Source of the DNA: Misgurnus anguillicaudatus
Taxonomy: Eukaryota; Chordata; Actinopteri; Cypriniformes; Cobitidae
DNA length: 64,000 nucleotides
Assembly: GCF_027580225.2 (NCBI RefSeq)
Contig: NC_073357.2
Coordinates: 42,680,001 to 42,744,000, forward strand
Direction: 5' to 3'
Below, in pieces: positions 1 to 11,352 of the stretch (the first letter of the stretch is position 1; the number at the start of each line of letters is the position of its first letter). A program made the translations under genes and the position numbers. The notes under the pieces are model-generated. The model had not been told where the DNA came from. It saw nothing but the letters and a program-made list of their open reading frames with translations, and did no database searches.

Positions 1-1779
1 TTTCATTTCTTGGGGGGCACACTATACCCTATTGTGACTGATTTCCTGCTCCTTTAAATGTATTTATTCATTTACTTACAGATGTTATTGCCTGTATTTG
101 GGCCTATACACATTCAATTTTTTGGAAAGTGACATCTTTGTTTTTTTAAGTACATGCTATGTGTCTTCACTTGGCATACGGATTGTTTCTGCATTGATGG
201 TGCTTCCTGGTTTGTTGCTGTCTGTGGTCCTGAATGGCTCTTTGATTTCTCTGCTGCCCGTCTGACTTCTCACCTGCTCTTATCTCTGGATTGTTCCCTG
301 TTCTGAATGGACTCCTCAATAGTGAACTGGGGTGACTTTATCCTCATCTCTCTGCCCTCCTGGAGTTGTCAGCCTGTTGTTCAGTTTTATTACAAAGTGC
401 TGATTTATCTTTGCAGTTCACTTTGAGGATGATAGTGACAGCAACATTAGCTTGTGTGAGATGCATTTAAGAAACAAATGTTTAAAACCTGGCAGGCTGA
501 AACATCAAGGAAACGCCACCTAGGTCGCTGAATTGCACAGTGCCTTCATGTAACAGCTAGCTCATTTGCGCGTTGAATCCATCCACCTGAGATTGAAGTC
601 ATTGGATAAATTAAGTTATACACGTTATTAACAAATTTATTATATTAAAGTATATGACTAATTTAGCCCTCCATTTTCATTTATGTCTGTTAAGAAAACT
701 GGGGAGGCACAAATTCTTTCTGGGGGGCACGCCCTTCTTTGCCCCCCGTGGCACCGGGACTGAGAGGATTCATAGATACATGCTGCTCTTCGTATCTTAC
801 ACCACATTCACGTACATAGAAATGCTCCTACAATTATATTTCCTCTTCATTAGTTTCGCAGTTACAATCTTGCTGTTTTAACTTTTGTCTTGATAAATGT
901 GCTGCTACAGTTAAACAAATAAAAAAGACTGAATTAGCAACTTCGACTCAACTCAATTACTGTATAAGCAATTGTTTCTGAACACCCTGTTCTTGGTCCT
1001 GTCTGCAACTATAGGAAATTATAGAAAGTCACTAAAGCCTTTTTTGGCCATTTTATAATCTATTCAGCTTAATGGGTTCCAATAAAAATTATAACAATAT
1101 AAAGATTTATGGCCATAGATCAAAATGCCATGTTGTGATGGTGAATAGGCTCCACATTTGAAGACCTAAGGAAGAGTTTTTTAATGGGGTTTTTAATATG
1201 GATACGTTTCACCGTCCCAATGTTTCCTGAGGTGAATTTACAAGCTTTGCCTTGTTTCTTGATGTTTTATATTTCCGCATCAACCTTACCAAATTTAATT
1301 TATTTACCTCATAGAGGACAGCACAATTCAAAGGCAATGTCTTGCTTTGCAGATTTCAGTGTAGTCGATATGGTATACAGTCTGAGAGATGGCAGAGGCA
1401 GAATGAAAAGGAACCAATTTAACTGTGTATGTGTCTTCATACCATGAGCCGGAAAAGATAGACAGAGCTAATAATTTTTTATGTGCCACTCTTTCTAGCC
1501 AGATGGTTTCATGTTCTGTCATGAGAATGGTTCTGCACTGTTTTTGTTTTGCTAAATTGAACAAGGTTGAATACAACATAGTTCTTTCCTAATGTGACAC
1601 ATCAGATTTATTTGGCTGCCATCCATTATATCAAAACATACGGAACAGGAAATGCGTGCATGTGAACAGTTTGAAATCTTCCCTTTTTTCTAAAATATAA
1701 AAAAAGTAATGACTATCCAACCATGCACATTTTTAGAGAAAAATATTTGAAAATTCAGAATTTAGGCCCCACCATTGCA
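1..1779. other. No gene recognised
   Basis: No convincing coding region. All open frames here are under 90 codons and resemble no family I know. A G-rich motif (GGGGGGCAC) occurs near 12 and again near 722, the second in a GC-rich patch (716-765) that looks like part of a dispersed repeat. I could not find element ends. Confidence 0.4.
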
Positions 1780-1789
1780 CAGAAACAGT

Positions 1790-2451
1790 GATGCTTAGAG
1801 TTACAAATGACCTCCTTTTATCTTGCTCCTTATATTACTGGACCTTAGTGCAGCCTTTCAATAGATCATACAGCTCTACTAGATACAGTAGACTAGTAGA
1901 TAAACCAGATAGAAAATGATGTGAACATTATTGGTCTTATCTGACCGCAATCACTTTGTTTATGTGTGAGGAAAAGTCATATTACTCTCAGGTTAAATAT
2001 GGCTTGCCACAGGGATCAGTATCCTTTTCTTGTTAAACATGCTTCCGCTATGAGACATTTTCAGAAAACATAACATCAATTTTCATTGTTATGCTGACGA
2101 TACCATGCTTTACATTTCCTTAGAACCTGGTGAAACCCACTGGTTTCCTATGCTAACAGATTGTATCAATGATATCAGAAAGATGATGCCAAACAATTTC
2201 TTTCTCCTTAACTTTAATAAAACATTATATTCCATAATATGCTACTATAAAAGCAGTGAGTTATAGCTGCAATCAGTAACACTTTGTCTCTTTAATCTGT
2301 TACGGATTGCAACCGTAACTTGTCAGATGAGAACTGGTCCTCCCGGCTAAACCTGAGTTTCTCAGAGGTTTTTTGTCTCCCCAAAGGAATGTTTTGGTAA
2401 AATATACAATACAATACAATACAATACACACAATACAATACAATACAATAC
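1790..2451 (+). mobile_element. L2/CR1-type LINE remnant (reverse transcriptase fragment)
   Basis: A decayed, 5'-truncated LINE. Translated piecewise with frameshifts and stops, it gives the reverse-transcriptase landmarks LLDLSAAF (about 1840), YGLPQGSV (about 2000) and HCYADDT (about 2085), with the active-site aspartates still visible in the last. A non-coding tail follows that includes the phrase for fish L2 3' regions (gagtttctcagaggtttttt). It ends in an (ACAAT)n tract, consistent with the short-tandem tails of this clade. The clade assignment is by recognition only. Confidence 0.7.
2405..2451. repeat. (ACAAT)n microsatellite
   Basis: About nine units of a 5-bp repeat, with one imperfect interruption (acacacaat) in the middle. 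It lies directly at the 3' end of the LINE remnant and is probably its tail. Confidence 0.85.
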
Positions 2452-2875
2452 TACATAATATTATATTATGGTACTGTAATTTATGGTATTATGGTACTGT
2501 GCAAAAGTCTTAGGCCGCCATATTTATTTTTCAATCTATTTCATTAAGATACAAACAGAAAATACAAATACAGGAAATATGTACAAAAAATAGGCATTGT
2601 CAGTGTATAGTGTGACCTCTCTTGGCACTAAACACATCTTGAGGGTTTTTGAGCAGAATGAAGTGAAAAGACTAATTTCTTTAAAATTAGAAATGAGGAT
2701 TTAATTTTATTTAGGTTTAAGAGATCCTGCAGTTTCCCGCTATTGCTCAATTGGAAATACTTTTTATACAGTTTTTAATACTACATACACATTTCCTGTA
2801 TTTTCTGGATGGATTATATTAAAGAGACTGAAAAACAATTATATATGATCACTTTAACATTGCAAAAACAACTAA

Positions 2876-3690
2876 TCTAATTCAATTCAATTTTATTTAA
2901 TATATAATATATAGATATAGATAAAAGATCATATAAGAAGCAGAATACAGTGGCTAAGAATAAACCGTTTTGATACATCCTGCTCATTTTGTCAAGTTTC
3001 TTCTGAAACTATAAATCATCTGTATTGGGACTGTCCTTTAACTAAGTCTTTCTGGCGTGATATTGAATTTCTAATAGTTCAAAATATTCTTCTAAACTTT
3101 TCTTTAACTTATAGACACATTCTTTTTGGTTTTTATGTTGATGACAAGACACTATTCAATGCAAGCTTTTGTATCAATCTTATTTTATTTACTGGAAAGT
3201 GTCATATCCATAAATGTAAATGTACAAAAAAATAATCCCCACTTCCTTGTCATCAAACAAGAATTAAATTTATATTTGGATACAATTTCGACATCTGTTA
3301 ATTAGAAAGCTGTAAAAACTACTAAAATTTGTAAGTTATTCAATCTTTTACTTTAATTTGCTTGTAAAATGCCCTCTCTATTTTTCTTTTCTTTTTTTCT
3401 TTTTTTCTCCCCTTCATGATCTTAATGAGAATTTCTTGAAAACTCCATGTACTTATATTTCCTGATGATTTCTTATGTTTATTACTTGAAAATTATTATT
3501 TGTCGATGTATCTTCTTTTTGATTGCAAAAAAAAAGAATAAACCGTACAAGCGAGCGTAGAAATAATGTAACGTATACAGGAAAGTGCTAAGTTAAGCCA
3601 ATGTTGGCTGACTCTCCATGGGATGAAAACCCCCCTAGGAGAAAAACCCTGTGGGAAAACTCCTAGAAGGAGAAATTGTGGCATGGTGGC
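2876..3690 (-). mobile_element. L2-type LINE 3' fragment, interrupted
   Basis: Positions 2876-2912 read on the minus strand as the L2-style tail ATAAAATTGAATTGAATT. Positions 3547-3690 continue the same family (ccaatgttggctgactctcc, gaaaaaccctgtgggaaaactcc). The two halves are separated by the L1-type element at 2969-3533, so this is one fragment split by a later insertion. It lies inside mariner-like copy A. Confidence 0.5.
2969..3533 (+). mobile_element. 5'-truncated L1-type LINE, ORF2 3' end with A tail
   Basis: The start translates as the C-terminal cysteine knuckle of an ORF2 protein, CSFC-x8-H-x4-C (2981-3035), followed by LTKSFW and LFGFY. Further on, frames break, so it is dead. It ends in an A-rich tail (about 3526-3535). 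The 13-bp sequence AAGAATAAACCGT occurs just before the start (2956-2968) and just after the tail (3534-3546), a target-site duplication typical of L1-type priming. Confidence 0.75.
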
Positions 3691-3714
3691 CTAAGACTTT
3701 TGCACAGTACTGTA

Positions 3715-5955
3715 GTTTGGAAGTATTTATTGCATTATTCTATTAGCCTAATTATATTTATTCATGTATTTCCCAAATTAGATATTAATTAAGTGTGTTT
3801 TTTTGGTTTAGTACAAAATGCTGTAGCATAGATTTTGTTTAAATGCAGTGATGTCAGGAGGACATCCAATTAGGACTTATCCACACTCATGTTTCATCTG
3901 TCAGGGATATCTGAATCTGCAATAAACACAGTCAGGGAACAGAGGTCAATGTGGTAATATAAGCTCCCTCACAAGCACAGAATCTGCTGAGAAAGAAAGC
4001 AAGCATGAGAGAACAATGGGGAGAAAGAAGCAAATAAAAACCTGCATCTTACCTAATACCAAAGGCTGATGAGAGATGCTTAATGAAATATTTTGGTGAA
4101 AAAAAATTGTTCAAGGTAGGAATGTATAGATTTCTGCCTCAGCAAAGTGGATGAAGACCCACATGTGCAGTGCTCCTTACAGCGTTAAATGAGCATACTT
4201 AAGCTGGGGGTATTAGTGTTAGTACCCTGCAGCGAGCTCTCTAATCATCCAAAATAACAGGCACCGGGGGGGACAAATCACTTTGACATTAAGACCAGGA
4301 GAGGGTCATTCATTAATAAATAAACAGACATGACTGCTCACCCAGTCAGCAGACCGGCATGCTCAGAGTTTGGAGCAGCATGTGCATGCTTAAGGTGGAT
4401 TGTAACACATCATGAAACATGACCATGAAATGTTCTCCAACTACATTCAACCTCCATCTCTATGTCTTAAGGTGAAACCATTCTAAATTTATTTTCACCT
4501 TTAGCATTACAAATCTCCACAAGCAACAACGTTTGAAAGTAGCTTATTGCTGTGCACGGCATCATTGTGATGTCTGTTTAAGTGCTTTATGGACACTTTA
4601 AACGGAGCTGCAGGTTTAGAGATGACATAATGAATCTCAGACACAGATTGTGAACGCTGTTTATTAATAAAGAGACGGCTTAAAAGTGCCTGGAGGATGT
4701 ATGTGCCGAATGCAAGGTGTCCTGTTGACAGAGCCTCTTTTAAATGATTAAGGAAACCATCATTTGCCATTTGTTTACTGCATGCAGAGGTGTGTCTTTC
4801 TTCTTCCTGGCTCTCTCTTCATCTCTTTAGAGAAATGACACATTGTCATTTTTATTTGCACTGGAGAAGCTCAGATTACTGCCATTTGTTCTCAGCATGG
4901 TGGAAACTGAAACAGTGGGTCCCCCTTCAAAAGCCTTGCATCAGCATCATTCAATATGTCTCTCTTTCCCTCGATGTCCTTTTCCCTAATGTTCTTTCTC
5001 TTTAGTTATAGCACTTACTATGTGCATCCCACTTAGCTGTCTTGAAAATGGCCATCTTCATTTAGTGCTTGCATGAGTATTGACAAAAGCTTATGCAATC
5101 TAATTTTTTGTTCCTCATTTTTGTTCATTAATATGCATTTGTTCGTCTTATCGTCTGACAATAGAAACAGCTGGGGTGAATGCATTGGGGGACATCATTA
5201 ATTAGAAGATACCTGTTGCTGAAATTGAAAAAAATCTCACTGCAGTTTCATTTCGGAAACACACTAGCACTAACACCATCGCCCTGTCCTCCCCACTGTG
5301 TCCATCTGGAGAACGGCTGGGGAAAACAGACCGGTTCGAGAAGCTTCTGTTCATGGAGGCATATGGATATGATTTCCTTTTTCATTTCAGTCATCATTAA
5401 TCCAAACAAGCAACAGGATAGAGTTGGAAAGAATGAAAATGGAAGAAAGAGGACGAGGATGGAGGCCAGCCTTTGTGAATGGTGTTATAAAAAGCTTCTG
5501 TTTGTCTGTGTCATTCAGCCTGCACTTTCATAAAAGTGTACAGTGTGTGCAACAGCTCTGAGGTCTAAATATAATCCTTTCAGAAGATGGTGCTAATGTT
5601 GCCAGTGGCTCCTCCAGTCACTTAGCATCAGCAGCCAGAGGTCAAAGGTCACAGAAATGAATCAGATAGATGACGGAAGTGATGCGGTTGTCAACAATTA
5701 TTGATTTGAAAATCATTGAGAAACTAATTAATGGAAAAATATACAGCATGTCCTAACTTTATTTGTAAGTCCATGGGTGGTGTAGTGGGCTTCTAGGGCA
5801 TAAGCCCCCAAATGTTTTTCGTTAAAATTGAGCTTTTTAAAGTTGTACATGCTTGCAATTGTGTTAGTACTGTAGTTATGCAGTTATGCATAGTTCTGTC
5901 AGTAGTCATGTGGTTAATAACAAGCTGTATATCAACACAAATTATTTTATGATTG
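3715..5955. other. No gene recognised
   Basis: Unique-looking AT-rich sequence. Open frames of 87 codons (minus, 4507-4770) and 117 codons (plus, 5180-5533) have no recognisable domain or biased composition, and I regard them as chance. No inverted-repeat element ends were found. Confidence 0.4.
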
Positions 5956-5957
5956 TA

Positions 5958-7248
5958 GGGGAGAGCGGGGTATGTTGTCACACTTTTCACACTGTCTAAC
6001 ATTTACTGAGCACCATACATCAAAATGGTATAAATCTCATACCAAATGAAAGAAGGAAGTCTTGGGCACATATGTTGTATTCATAACATCTTTATATCTT
6101 ATCTCATTACAGAGTTGTAGACTGTTGAATAGTGACTGTGCACTTGTGACAATTTGCCCCATCGGAGGGTAAGTTGTCACACTAGGGCGGGTAAGTTGTC
6201 ACACTAGATTATCTAAAAATAAGAACACAACTACTTAATTGTGAATATTGATTTTAATTTTTAAACTCAAACCAAACTGGAAATATAAACATCCGTGCCT
6301 GGAGAATCTGGAAAAACAATTATTTCAATCCAAATAATGCACATTTCAATTAAGTGGCAAGACCACTTTACTTTGAACTTTGGTTCAAATGTTCTATGGC
6401 TTTCACATAAAACCAGATAACTGAATGGAACGCTGCAGATAACTTGCTTAACTTAACATGTTTAACCTCTGAACAAAACAGATGCCCTGTATGACTAATA
6501 GGACTCATCTCCAGAATCACAATTCTGACACACATAAATTGCCTGGCCTGAGGTGCAAGCATCATGGGCCCAATTGTTGCATTTTACACATTTTACCCAG
6601 GTCTCCTTTGGACGACTCTTTGAAAATGGCTCTACACAGACGAGGCAGAAGCACTCTTCATCATCTGATGATGACTCTTGCATGATTTTTCTTCTTTTAG
6701 CTGCCTTGTTTTTCATCGGTCCAGATTTCTGCTTCCCTTTCTTTTGAAACAGCTTTTTGCTAGATTGAGGCTTATTCTTTTCTATATCATGTTTTCTGAG
6801 CATGTTCGATGTGTTTGTTTGTACAGGGGCAAGTTGTCAGATGTGACGACTTGCCCCAAAGTCATTGAGACAACTTGCCCCATACTTACTTGTGTGCTAA
6901 TGTTGTCTAAATCTCAAGTTTAGCTCATCATATCACTTTAGCTAAAGTATCAAAAGACACTTTACGGTCTCCTCTATTTTGTGCAAAATAATCATTTTAA
7001 ACATTCACACCTAACAAAGTTGTATTGCATAAAATGTAAAGTGATTTTTTTTTACTTTTTAAGCAGAAAAATAAGAAAATTGTGCTAACCTCAGATTACA
7101 GTGATCTTGACCACATGTGAACAGGAAGTTCACTATAGAAGAAGAAGTCACATAAAGTGGCTATTTGATTTTTGACATAGAGCCTCTAGTGTTGGAGTTA
7201 TTAACAGTGTGACAACTTACCCGTGTGACAACTTACCCCGCTCTCCCC
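5958..7248 (-). mobile_element. Pogo-like DNA transposon, internally deleted
   Basis: Inverted ends GGGGAGAGCGGGGTA are flanked by TA on both sides (5956-5957, 7249-7250). Sub-terminal copies of a GTAAGTTGTCACAC / GACAACTTGCCCC motif recur at about 6145-6205, 6827-6880 and 7207-7240, probably transposase binding sites (inference). The only coding remnant is the C-terminal finger at 6495-6803 on the minus strand. TA duplication plus this type of finger points to the pogo/Tigger group. At 1291 bp it lacks room for a full transposase. Confidence 0.7.
6495..6803 (-). pseudogene. Transposase C-terminal fragment with PHD-like zinc finger
   Basis: An open frame of 102 codons. The first half is lysine-rich and basic (KKGKQKSGPMKNKAAKRRK), then an acidic serine/aspartate stretch, then a cysteine/histidine finger: CLVC, CVKC-NNWAHDAC, CQNC (about residues 54-96). 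This C2HC-type layout, with the phrase NNWAHDAC, is characteristic of the tail of pogo-family transposases (jerky/Tigger-like DDE proteins of fish and invertebrates). No DDE catalytic core or DNA-binding domain lies upstream within the element, so it is a residual last exon. Its reading frame is intact, which is odd for a deleted element and may reflect a recent deletion or a young family. Confidence 0.6.
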
Positions 7249-7464
7249 TACTTTTAGGATATTGTATGTTCAACTCAGCTTGTGTACTTCATGGTCACTG
7301 AAAAACTGCAAAACAGAACAATTTACACCGGGAAGAAAATCGATCTACGTAAATTAATTATAGACACTGATACCACCTGATTGAGATATCCTTAAAATAA
7401 AATAAACATGCAACTATAGAGGTACACTCTAAAAATGTCTGGGTTATTTTTAACCCATAATGGG

Positions 7465-7833
7465 CTTTCGGTCTGAGCGGCACCATGTGAGGACGTGTTT
7501 TTATGGAGCTCCTCGCCAACACTATTAAGAAATATAGAAGCAGCAATTTAAGGTAAATACCTTGAGTTACGCTCATTATGGAAGAGAAGACGTCACACCA
7601 GATTTGACATTTTGATCTAACACTAGCTGAAAATGTCTAAAAACCCCTGGAAAGCACCTGATACAAGGGTTAGCTTCAAGGCTAGCCCAGAGGCTAACGC
7701 TGTACCTGACGCCGTACTTAACCATGGACCCGGACATGAGGCCATCCTCCTAATCGCCAAGCTGCGGACTGAATTGCTCACCAAAGCAGAGGCAGAATCC
7801 GCTGAAATTGGAACCAGGTTGACCAGCTATTTC
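7465..7833 (+). mobile_element. LINE 5' fragment flanked by 14-bp target duplication
   Basis: TAACCCATAATGGG stands at 7451-7464 and again at 7834-7847. Removing 7465-7847 restores a continuous copy of the surrounding TIR element, as judged from the related end at 36022-36091. The insert begins with GC-richer leader sequence and carries an ATG at 7633 opening a 67-codon frame. There is no A tail, so this is a 5' piece, not the usual 3' piece of a LINE. Confidence 0.55.
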
Positions 7834-7836
7834 TAA
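7633..7836 (+). pseudogene. N-terminal fragment resembling L1-type ORF1
   Basis: Starts MSKNPWKAPDTRVSFK and includes a charged helical stretch, IAKLRTELLTKAEAESAEI (about residues 41-59), reminiscent of the leading part of fish L1 ORF1 coiled coils. The frame closes three codons after the insert joins the target duplication, so the natural C-terminus is missing. The family assignment is tentative, because only a short helical region supports it. Confidence 0.35.
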
Positions 7837-7906
7837 CCCATAATGGGTAAATATTGGACAGAACAGGTGCTGGGTTTAAAATGACCCAATGTAGGGTTGT
7901 TGTTAT

Positions 7907-8560
7907 GCAACCACGGATTAAAGTATAAGGGGGCGTCCACATCAAAGCTTTTACGCCCGCAGCGGTGCATGTTTTTAATTATTTCCAATAGAAGCTCTGC
8001 GTTTTTCAAAACAGCCAGCAGCTAGCAGTTTTTTCCGTGCTGAAAACCGCCGCTTGGCATTTTTTTTCTCACACGCGTTTTCAGCTGCGTTTAACAGTTT
8101 TGGTGTGCACGCCCATGAAAGCGTCAGCGTAAGTTCTACCAGGAAGACTCTAATACCACGTCATTCATTCATAAAATCGGCTTACCAATCACAGCTCAAT
8201 GCCGACTATTTAAACGCTGAACTAACACTCTCTCCTGCTGCCCGTAGGTGTCGTAGCTGAAGTTCACCTCCATCCTCCCCACCACCACCAGGTTGTTCCC
8301 TGTTCTTTTGTCCGGGGGTAGGCTCCGCCCCTGCCTTCAACATCAGGCAGGATCTGCCGGACTACAGCTAGACCCGGACGAAAGGCGGGGCATATGCCAA
8401 AATCTTATGAGACTCAAGCATCTCTTTTATTTTGAGACTGATTCGAATTTCTGTCTTTTAATTTAACATGGAATAAATGTCATTCAAACGTTCACTTGCC
8501 TTCTGAGTCTTTATGGTAGAACTAATATTCCAGCAGTTAGGTTATAACAACCCAGAATTG
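7907..8560. other. GC-richer insert-like sequence inside the TIR element
   Basis: Begins with gggggcgtccacatcaaagc and contains TTTAAACGC-type and CG-rich blocks unlike the AT-rich surroundings, then a segment ending in an AATAAA-containing stretch near 8472. It is probably one or more further insertions. I could not find matching ends or a coding domain. Confidence 0.3.
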
Positions 8561-8715
8561 GGTAAATTTTTACCAAGCGGTGTATTCTTTCCAATATTTA
8601 CCCCGACATGGCATTTAAAATAACCCAGCCATTTTTATTGTGTAGTAAAGTGGGCGAGTGAGTGTGTTTTGTGACATTTGAACATCTTGTTTTAAATGGT
8701 TTTCCTTGTGGAAGG

Positions 8716-9611
8716 CAGTGGCAATCGGGAGAGTCGGGACTTTTCCCGGTGGGCCGGTAGTGTTTTGAGGCCGCAAGGGCCGGTCTGATAAAAGCCGTGC
8801 TTTCAGTCTTTAGTCATGCACTCCCGCCACACTAAAAATGATTTATCATATATTTAATATGCTGCAGCGCTCAAAATGTATCTGGCCGCACCGTTCTCTC
8901 TATCAAGCCCGTTTCCCCTGGAGTTCTAGTCGAACATGCCACTTATCAGCCAATCAAAAAAAGAAAAAAAAGAAAGAGGCTACACAGCAGCCAATCAGAA
9001 AATAGCACTGTTGTATTTGGGTAAGATTTAACGCAACAACCAATAAAAAAGCATAGCCTCGCACACCCACAGAGGAATGGAGCTCCGAGCTTTGAGCAGC
9101 ACAGAGTAAGTCTGATCTCCTGTTTTAATGTTACAACAAATGCACAACTTTGACACAAACAATGACAACTTGACTGCTGTTAGAGAATGTTTCCCAGATA
9201 ATTAGCATCAGTTTTTCATGAGTATATGTAACTTAGCCAACAGTTTTACAGCCTGTTCACTGACAACACCTGCTCAGAACATGCAAGTCTAAGCCTTGTT
9301 ATATCTTCGTTATCACACTATGACTGACATTTTGTCACATGAAACATCTCTCTCCAAACAGGCTTAATAATTTTATAAGCAACTGCTTTGCAACCAAATG
9401 AAGCTTTAGTTTACCTAAAACTAGGGAACTGTTGTTGACTTTAAGATCTTTTAAATAATAATTATTACACTTGGTATTTCATGTTGTTGTGCAGTCATTT
9501 TTATTGTAATATTAGATTTCAGCATTTGCTTATTTACAGGGAACCATTTTCTTTTTTTTTTGGTGGTCTATGAAATTTCCCAGTAGATTTTTGGGTCCCA
9601 CTCCGCCCTTG
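8716..9611. mobile_element. Non-autonomous hAT-type element
   Basis: An exact 8-bp direct repeat GTGGAAGG flanks it (8708-8715 and 9612-9619), the hAT signature. Ends are short imperfect inverted repeats, CAGTGGCAATCGGG and, on the other strand, CAAGGGCGGAGTGGG. No transposase domain is visible inside. The interior carries a GGGCCGG-rich patch near the left end and AT-rich sequence elsewhere. Confidence 0.8.
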
Positions 9612-9908
9612 GTGGAAGGTCTGGATTTGTTAAAAACTAGAAAATAAAATATTTCAAATAAATATTTAGTGTTCCTTACCTTATGCATGAGGTAAGTCGT
9701 CATGTAGTAAGTGGGATAATGTAGAGGCAGCAGGTTGAAATAGAAAAATTAGCCCCTTCAGTGTGATACAAGACCACGTGAAACAAGAGCCAATAATTTC
9801 AATTATGTAGATCTAACATTTATTTCAATGTAAATTGTTCTGTTCTGCAGACAACAAAGAAATGAAACATATGTGCTGACTTTATGGTCATAGTATTGCT
9901 CTTTCATG

Positions 9909-10022
9909 CACTGCAAAAAATGATGTGTTAATTTTTTACACATTGTGTGTGTCATGCCATTTAAGGGGATATGGCATAACACACACAATGTGTAAAAAAA
10001 TAACAAATCATTTTTTGCAGTG
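9909..10022. mobile_element. Hairpin MITE, 114 bp
   Basis: A near-perfect palindrome. The left arm CACTGCAAAAAATGATGTG matches the reverse of the right arm, and pairing continues through TTACACATTGTGTGTGTCATGCC to a loop of about ten bases near 9965. No clear target duplication. The CACTG...CAGTG ends resemble other short elements here (18283-18540). Confidence 0.75.
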
Positions 10023-11019
10023 TGATAATAAACAAGAGAAAAACTGTCTTCTAGTTTTGTTTTTGAAATTGGTGATTTCTGATCTTTGCTTGTGCCTGTG
10101 GCTGTGGCTGAAGCTGGGTTACGAACTTTTAGTTAAAGCTCCAGTAAAATTGATTCACAAGATAAAAAGTGACTCTCTGCAGTGGCAATGTTTCAACATT
10201 TATGTTTCCAATTAAGTATATCATCCAAGTCTATCCCCCTGTATTCACAGCAGGCCTGGGCTAATGCCTGAATATTCACTGACCCCTGGAACTGCCCCTG
10301 TGTGTGATTAACCGCACTAACTCTCCCTCGTCTGCTTTCCTTCACTTAGCTCTCACTCGCCCACTTTACTTCCTCTCATGTATATCGGAAACCGCTTTCA
10401 ATCTATTTTTATCAGCCAACAACCTTTAACCCCCATTTCACCATCACCCCTCATTCTCTTTAAAGTGCATAGACAGCACGGAAAATTAACATAACCAGAC
10501 ACGGAAAAAGACAAGAACAGGTTTGTTTTATTTAAAGATTTTATGACTGTTTCTATTGAGTAAAAAACATATGAATTGAGAACTGCAGTTTGCCTAATCT
10601 GTGATGCTCTCTCTGGAAAGGTTGAGATAATGATATTTACCGAATACTTTCGGCACATATTATAAGTTTATCAAATACTTTTTCTTTGAATCTCCTTAAT
10701 CCCAGCCTCAAGTCATTCAGAAATACCTGTTTGTTGGCAAAATCCATTATAAGTCTGAAAAAGAATACTAATATACAAGAAAACATGTCAGACACACTCT
10801 AGCTGAGGAGTCTCATAAATCTATATTTATATTCTAAAAAAGCATTGTTATCATAGTTTATATCATTTATATATAGTGCAAGGACATATGGTGCTCATTT
10901 TAAAGTGAAATCAAGTACTCGTGATATCAAGTATCAACAAACACATGATGTGATGGCTCAGATTTCCTTTTCACCCTTGCAACTGTCCTTCTCGGGTATC
11001 TTGAAAGAGTGGGCACTTT
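10023..11019. other. No gene recognised
   Basis: AT-rich sequence with frames under 100 codons and no recognisable domain. No paired repeat ends seen. Confidence 0.4.
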
Positions 11020-11020
11020 T

Positions 11021-11352
11021 TATAATAATAATAATAATACATTACATTTATATAGCTCTTTTTTGCAGCACTCAAAGTGCTTTACATGTAAAGTGGGAAT
11101 CTTCTCAACCACCACCAATGTGCAGCATCCACCTTAATGATGCGACGGCAGCCATATTGCGCCAGAATGCCCACCACACACCAGCTTATTAGTGGAGAGA
11201 AGACAGAGTCATATAGCCAATTACTATACAAGGGGATGATTAGTAGGCCAATGGGTAAGTTTGGCCAGGATGCCAGGGCACAGCTCTACTCTTTTTCGAA
11301 AGACAGCCTGGGAGAGTCAGGTCCTTGGTTTAACATCTCACCCAAAGGATGA
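11021..11352 (-). mobile_element. L2-type LINE or derived SINE 3' end
   Basis: On the minus strand it ends GCACTTTGAGTGCTGCAAAA then AGCTATATAAATGTAATG and a (TTA)n tail (plus-strand 11021-11039), the stem-loop-plus-tail of L2/CR1-clade elements. The body includes the well-known fish phrases for the block around 11100-11200 (caccaccaatgtgcagcatcc, gatgcgacggcagccat). No reverse transcriptase remains. Confidence 0.65.

Larger units (their letters stand above)
2492..3712. mobile_element. Mariner-like TIR element, copy A (non-autonomous, nested)
   Basis: The ends are inverted copies of GTACTGTGCAAAAGTCTTAGG, flanked on both sides by TA (2490-2491 and 3713-3714), the target duplication of the Tc1/mariner superfamily. 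The same ends occur at 17896-18837. No transposase remains. Sequence inside the left arm (poly-T block, attaagatacaaac) matches copy B. The interior is filled by an L2 fragment and an L1-type insertion. Confidence 0.75.
7425..8642. mobile_element. TIR element (CACTCTAAAAATGTCTGGGTTA family), nested
   Basis: Left end CACTCTAAAAATG-CTGGGTTATTTTTAACCCA and right end CAGCCATTTTTATTGTG form imperfect inverted repeats with TA on both flanks (7423-7424, 8643-8644). A related end lies at 36022-36091, sharing TGGGT and TATTGGACAGAACA. No transposase is present. It is interrupted at 7465-7833 by a LINE fragment and contains further GC-rich sequence at about 7930-8500. Confidence 0.6.

Noticed and set aside
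2920..2968. Apparent upstream extension of the L1-type ORF2 (IRSRIQWLRINR)
   Set aside because: It is in frame with the cysteine knuckle, but the 13-bp duplication places the insertion border at 2969 and the upstream sequence rejoins the L2 fragment after 3546.
5180..5533. 117-codon frame on the plus strand
   Set aside because: No recognisable domain and mixed composition, in unique AT-rich DNA without neighbouring coding signals.
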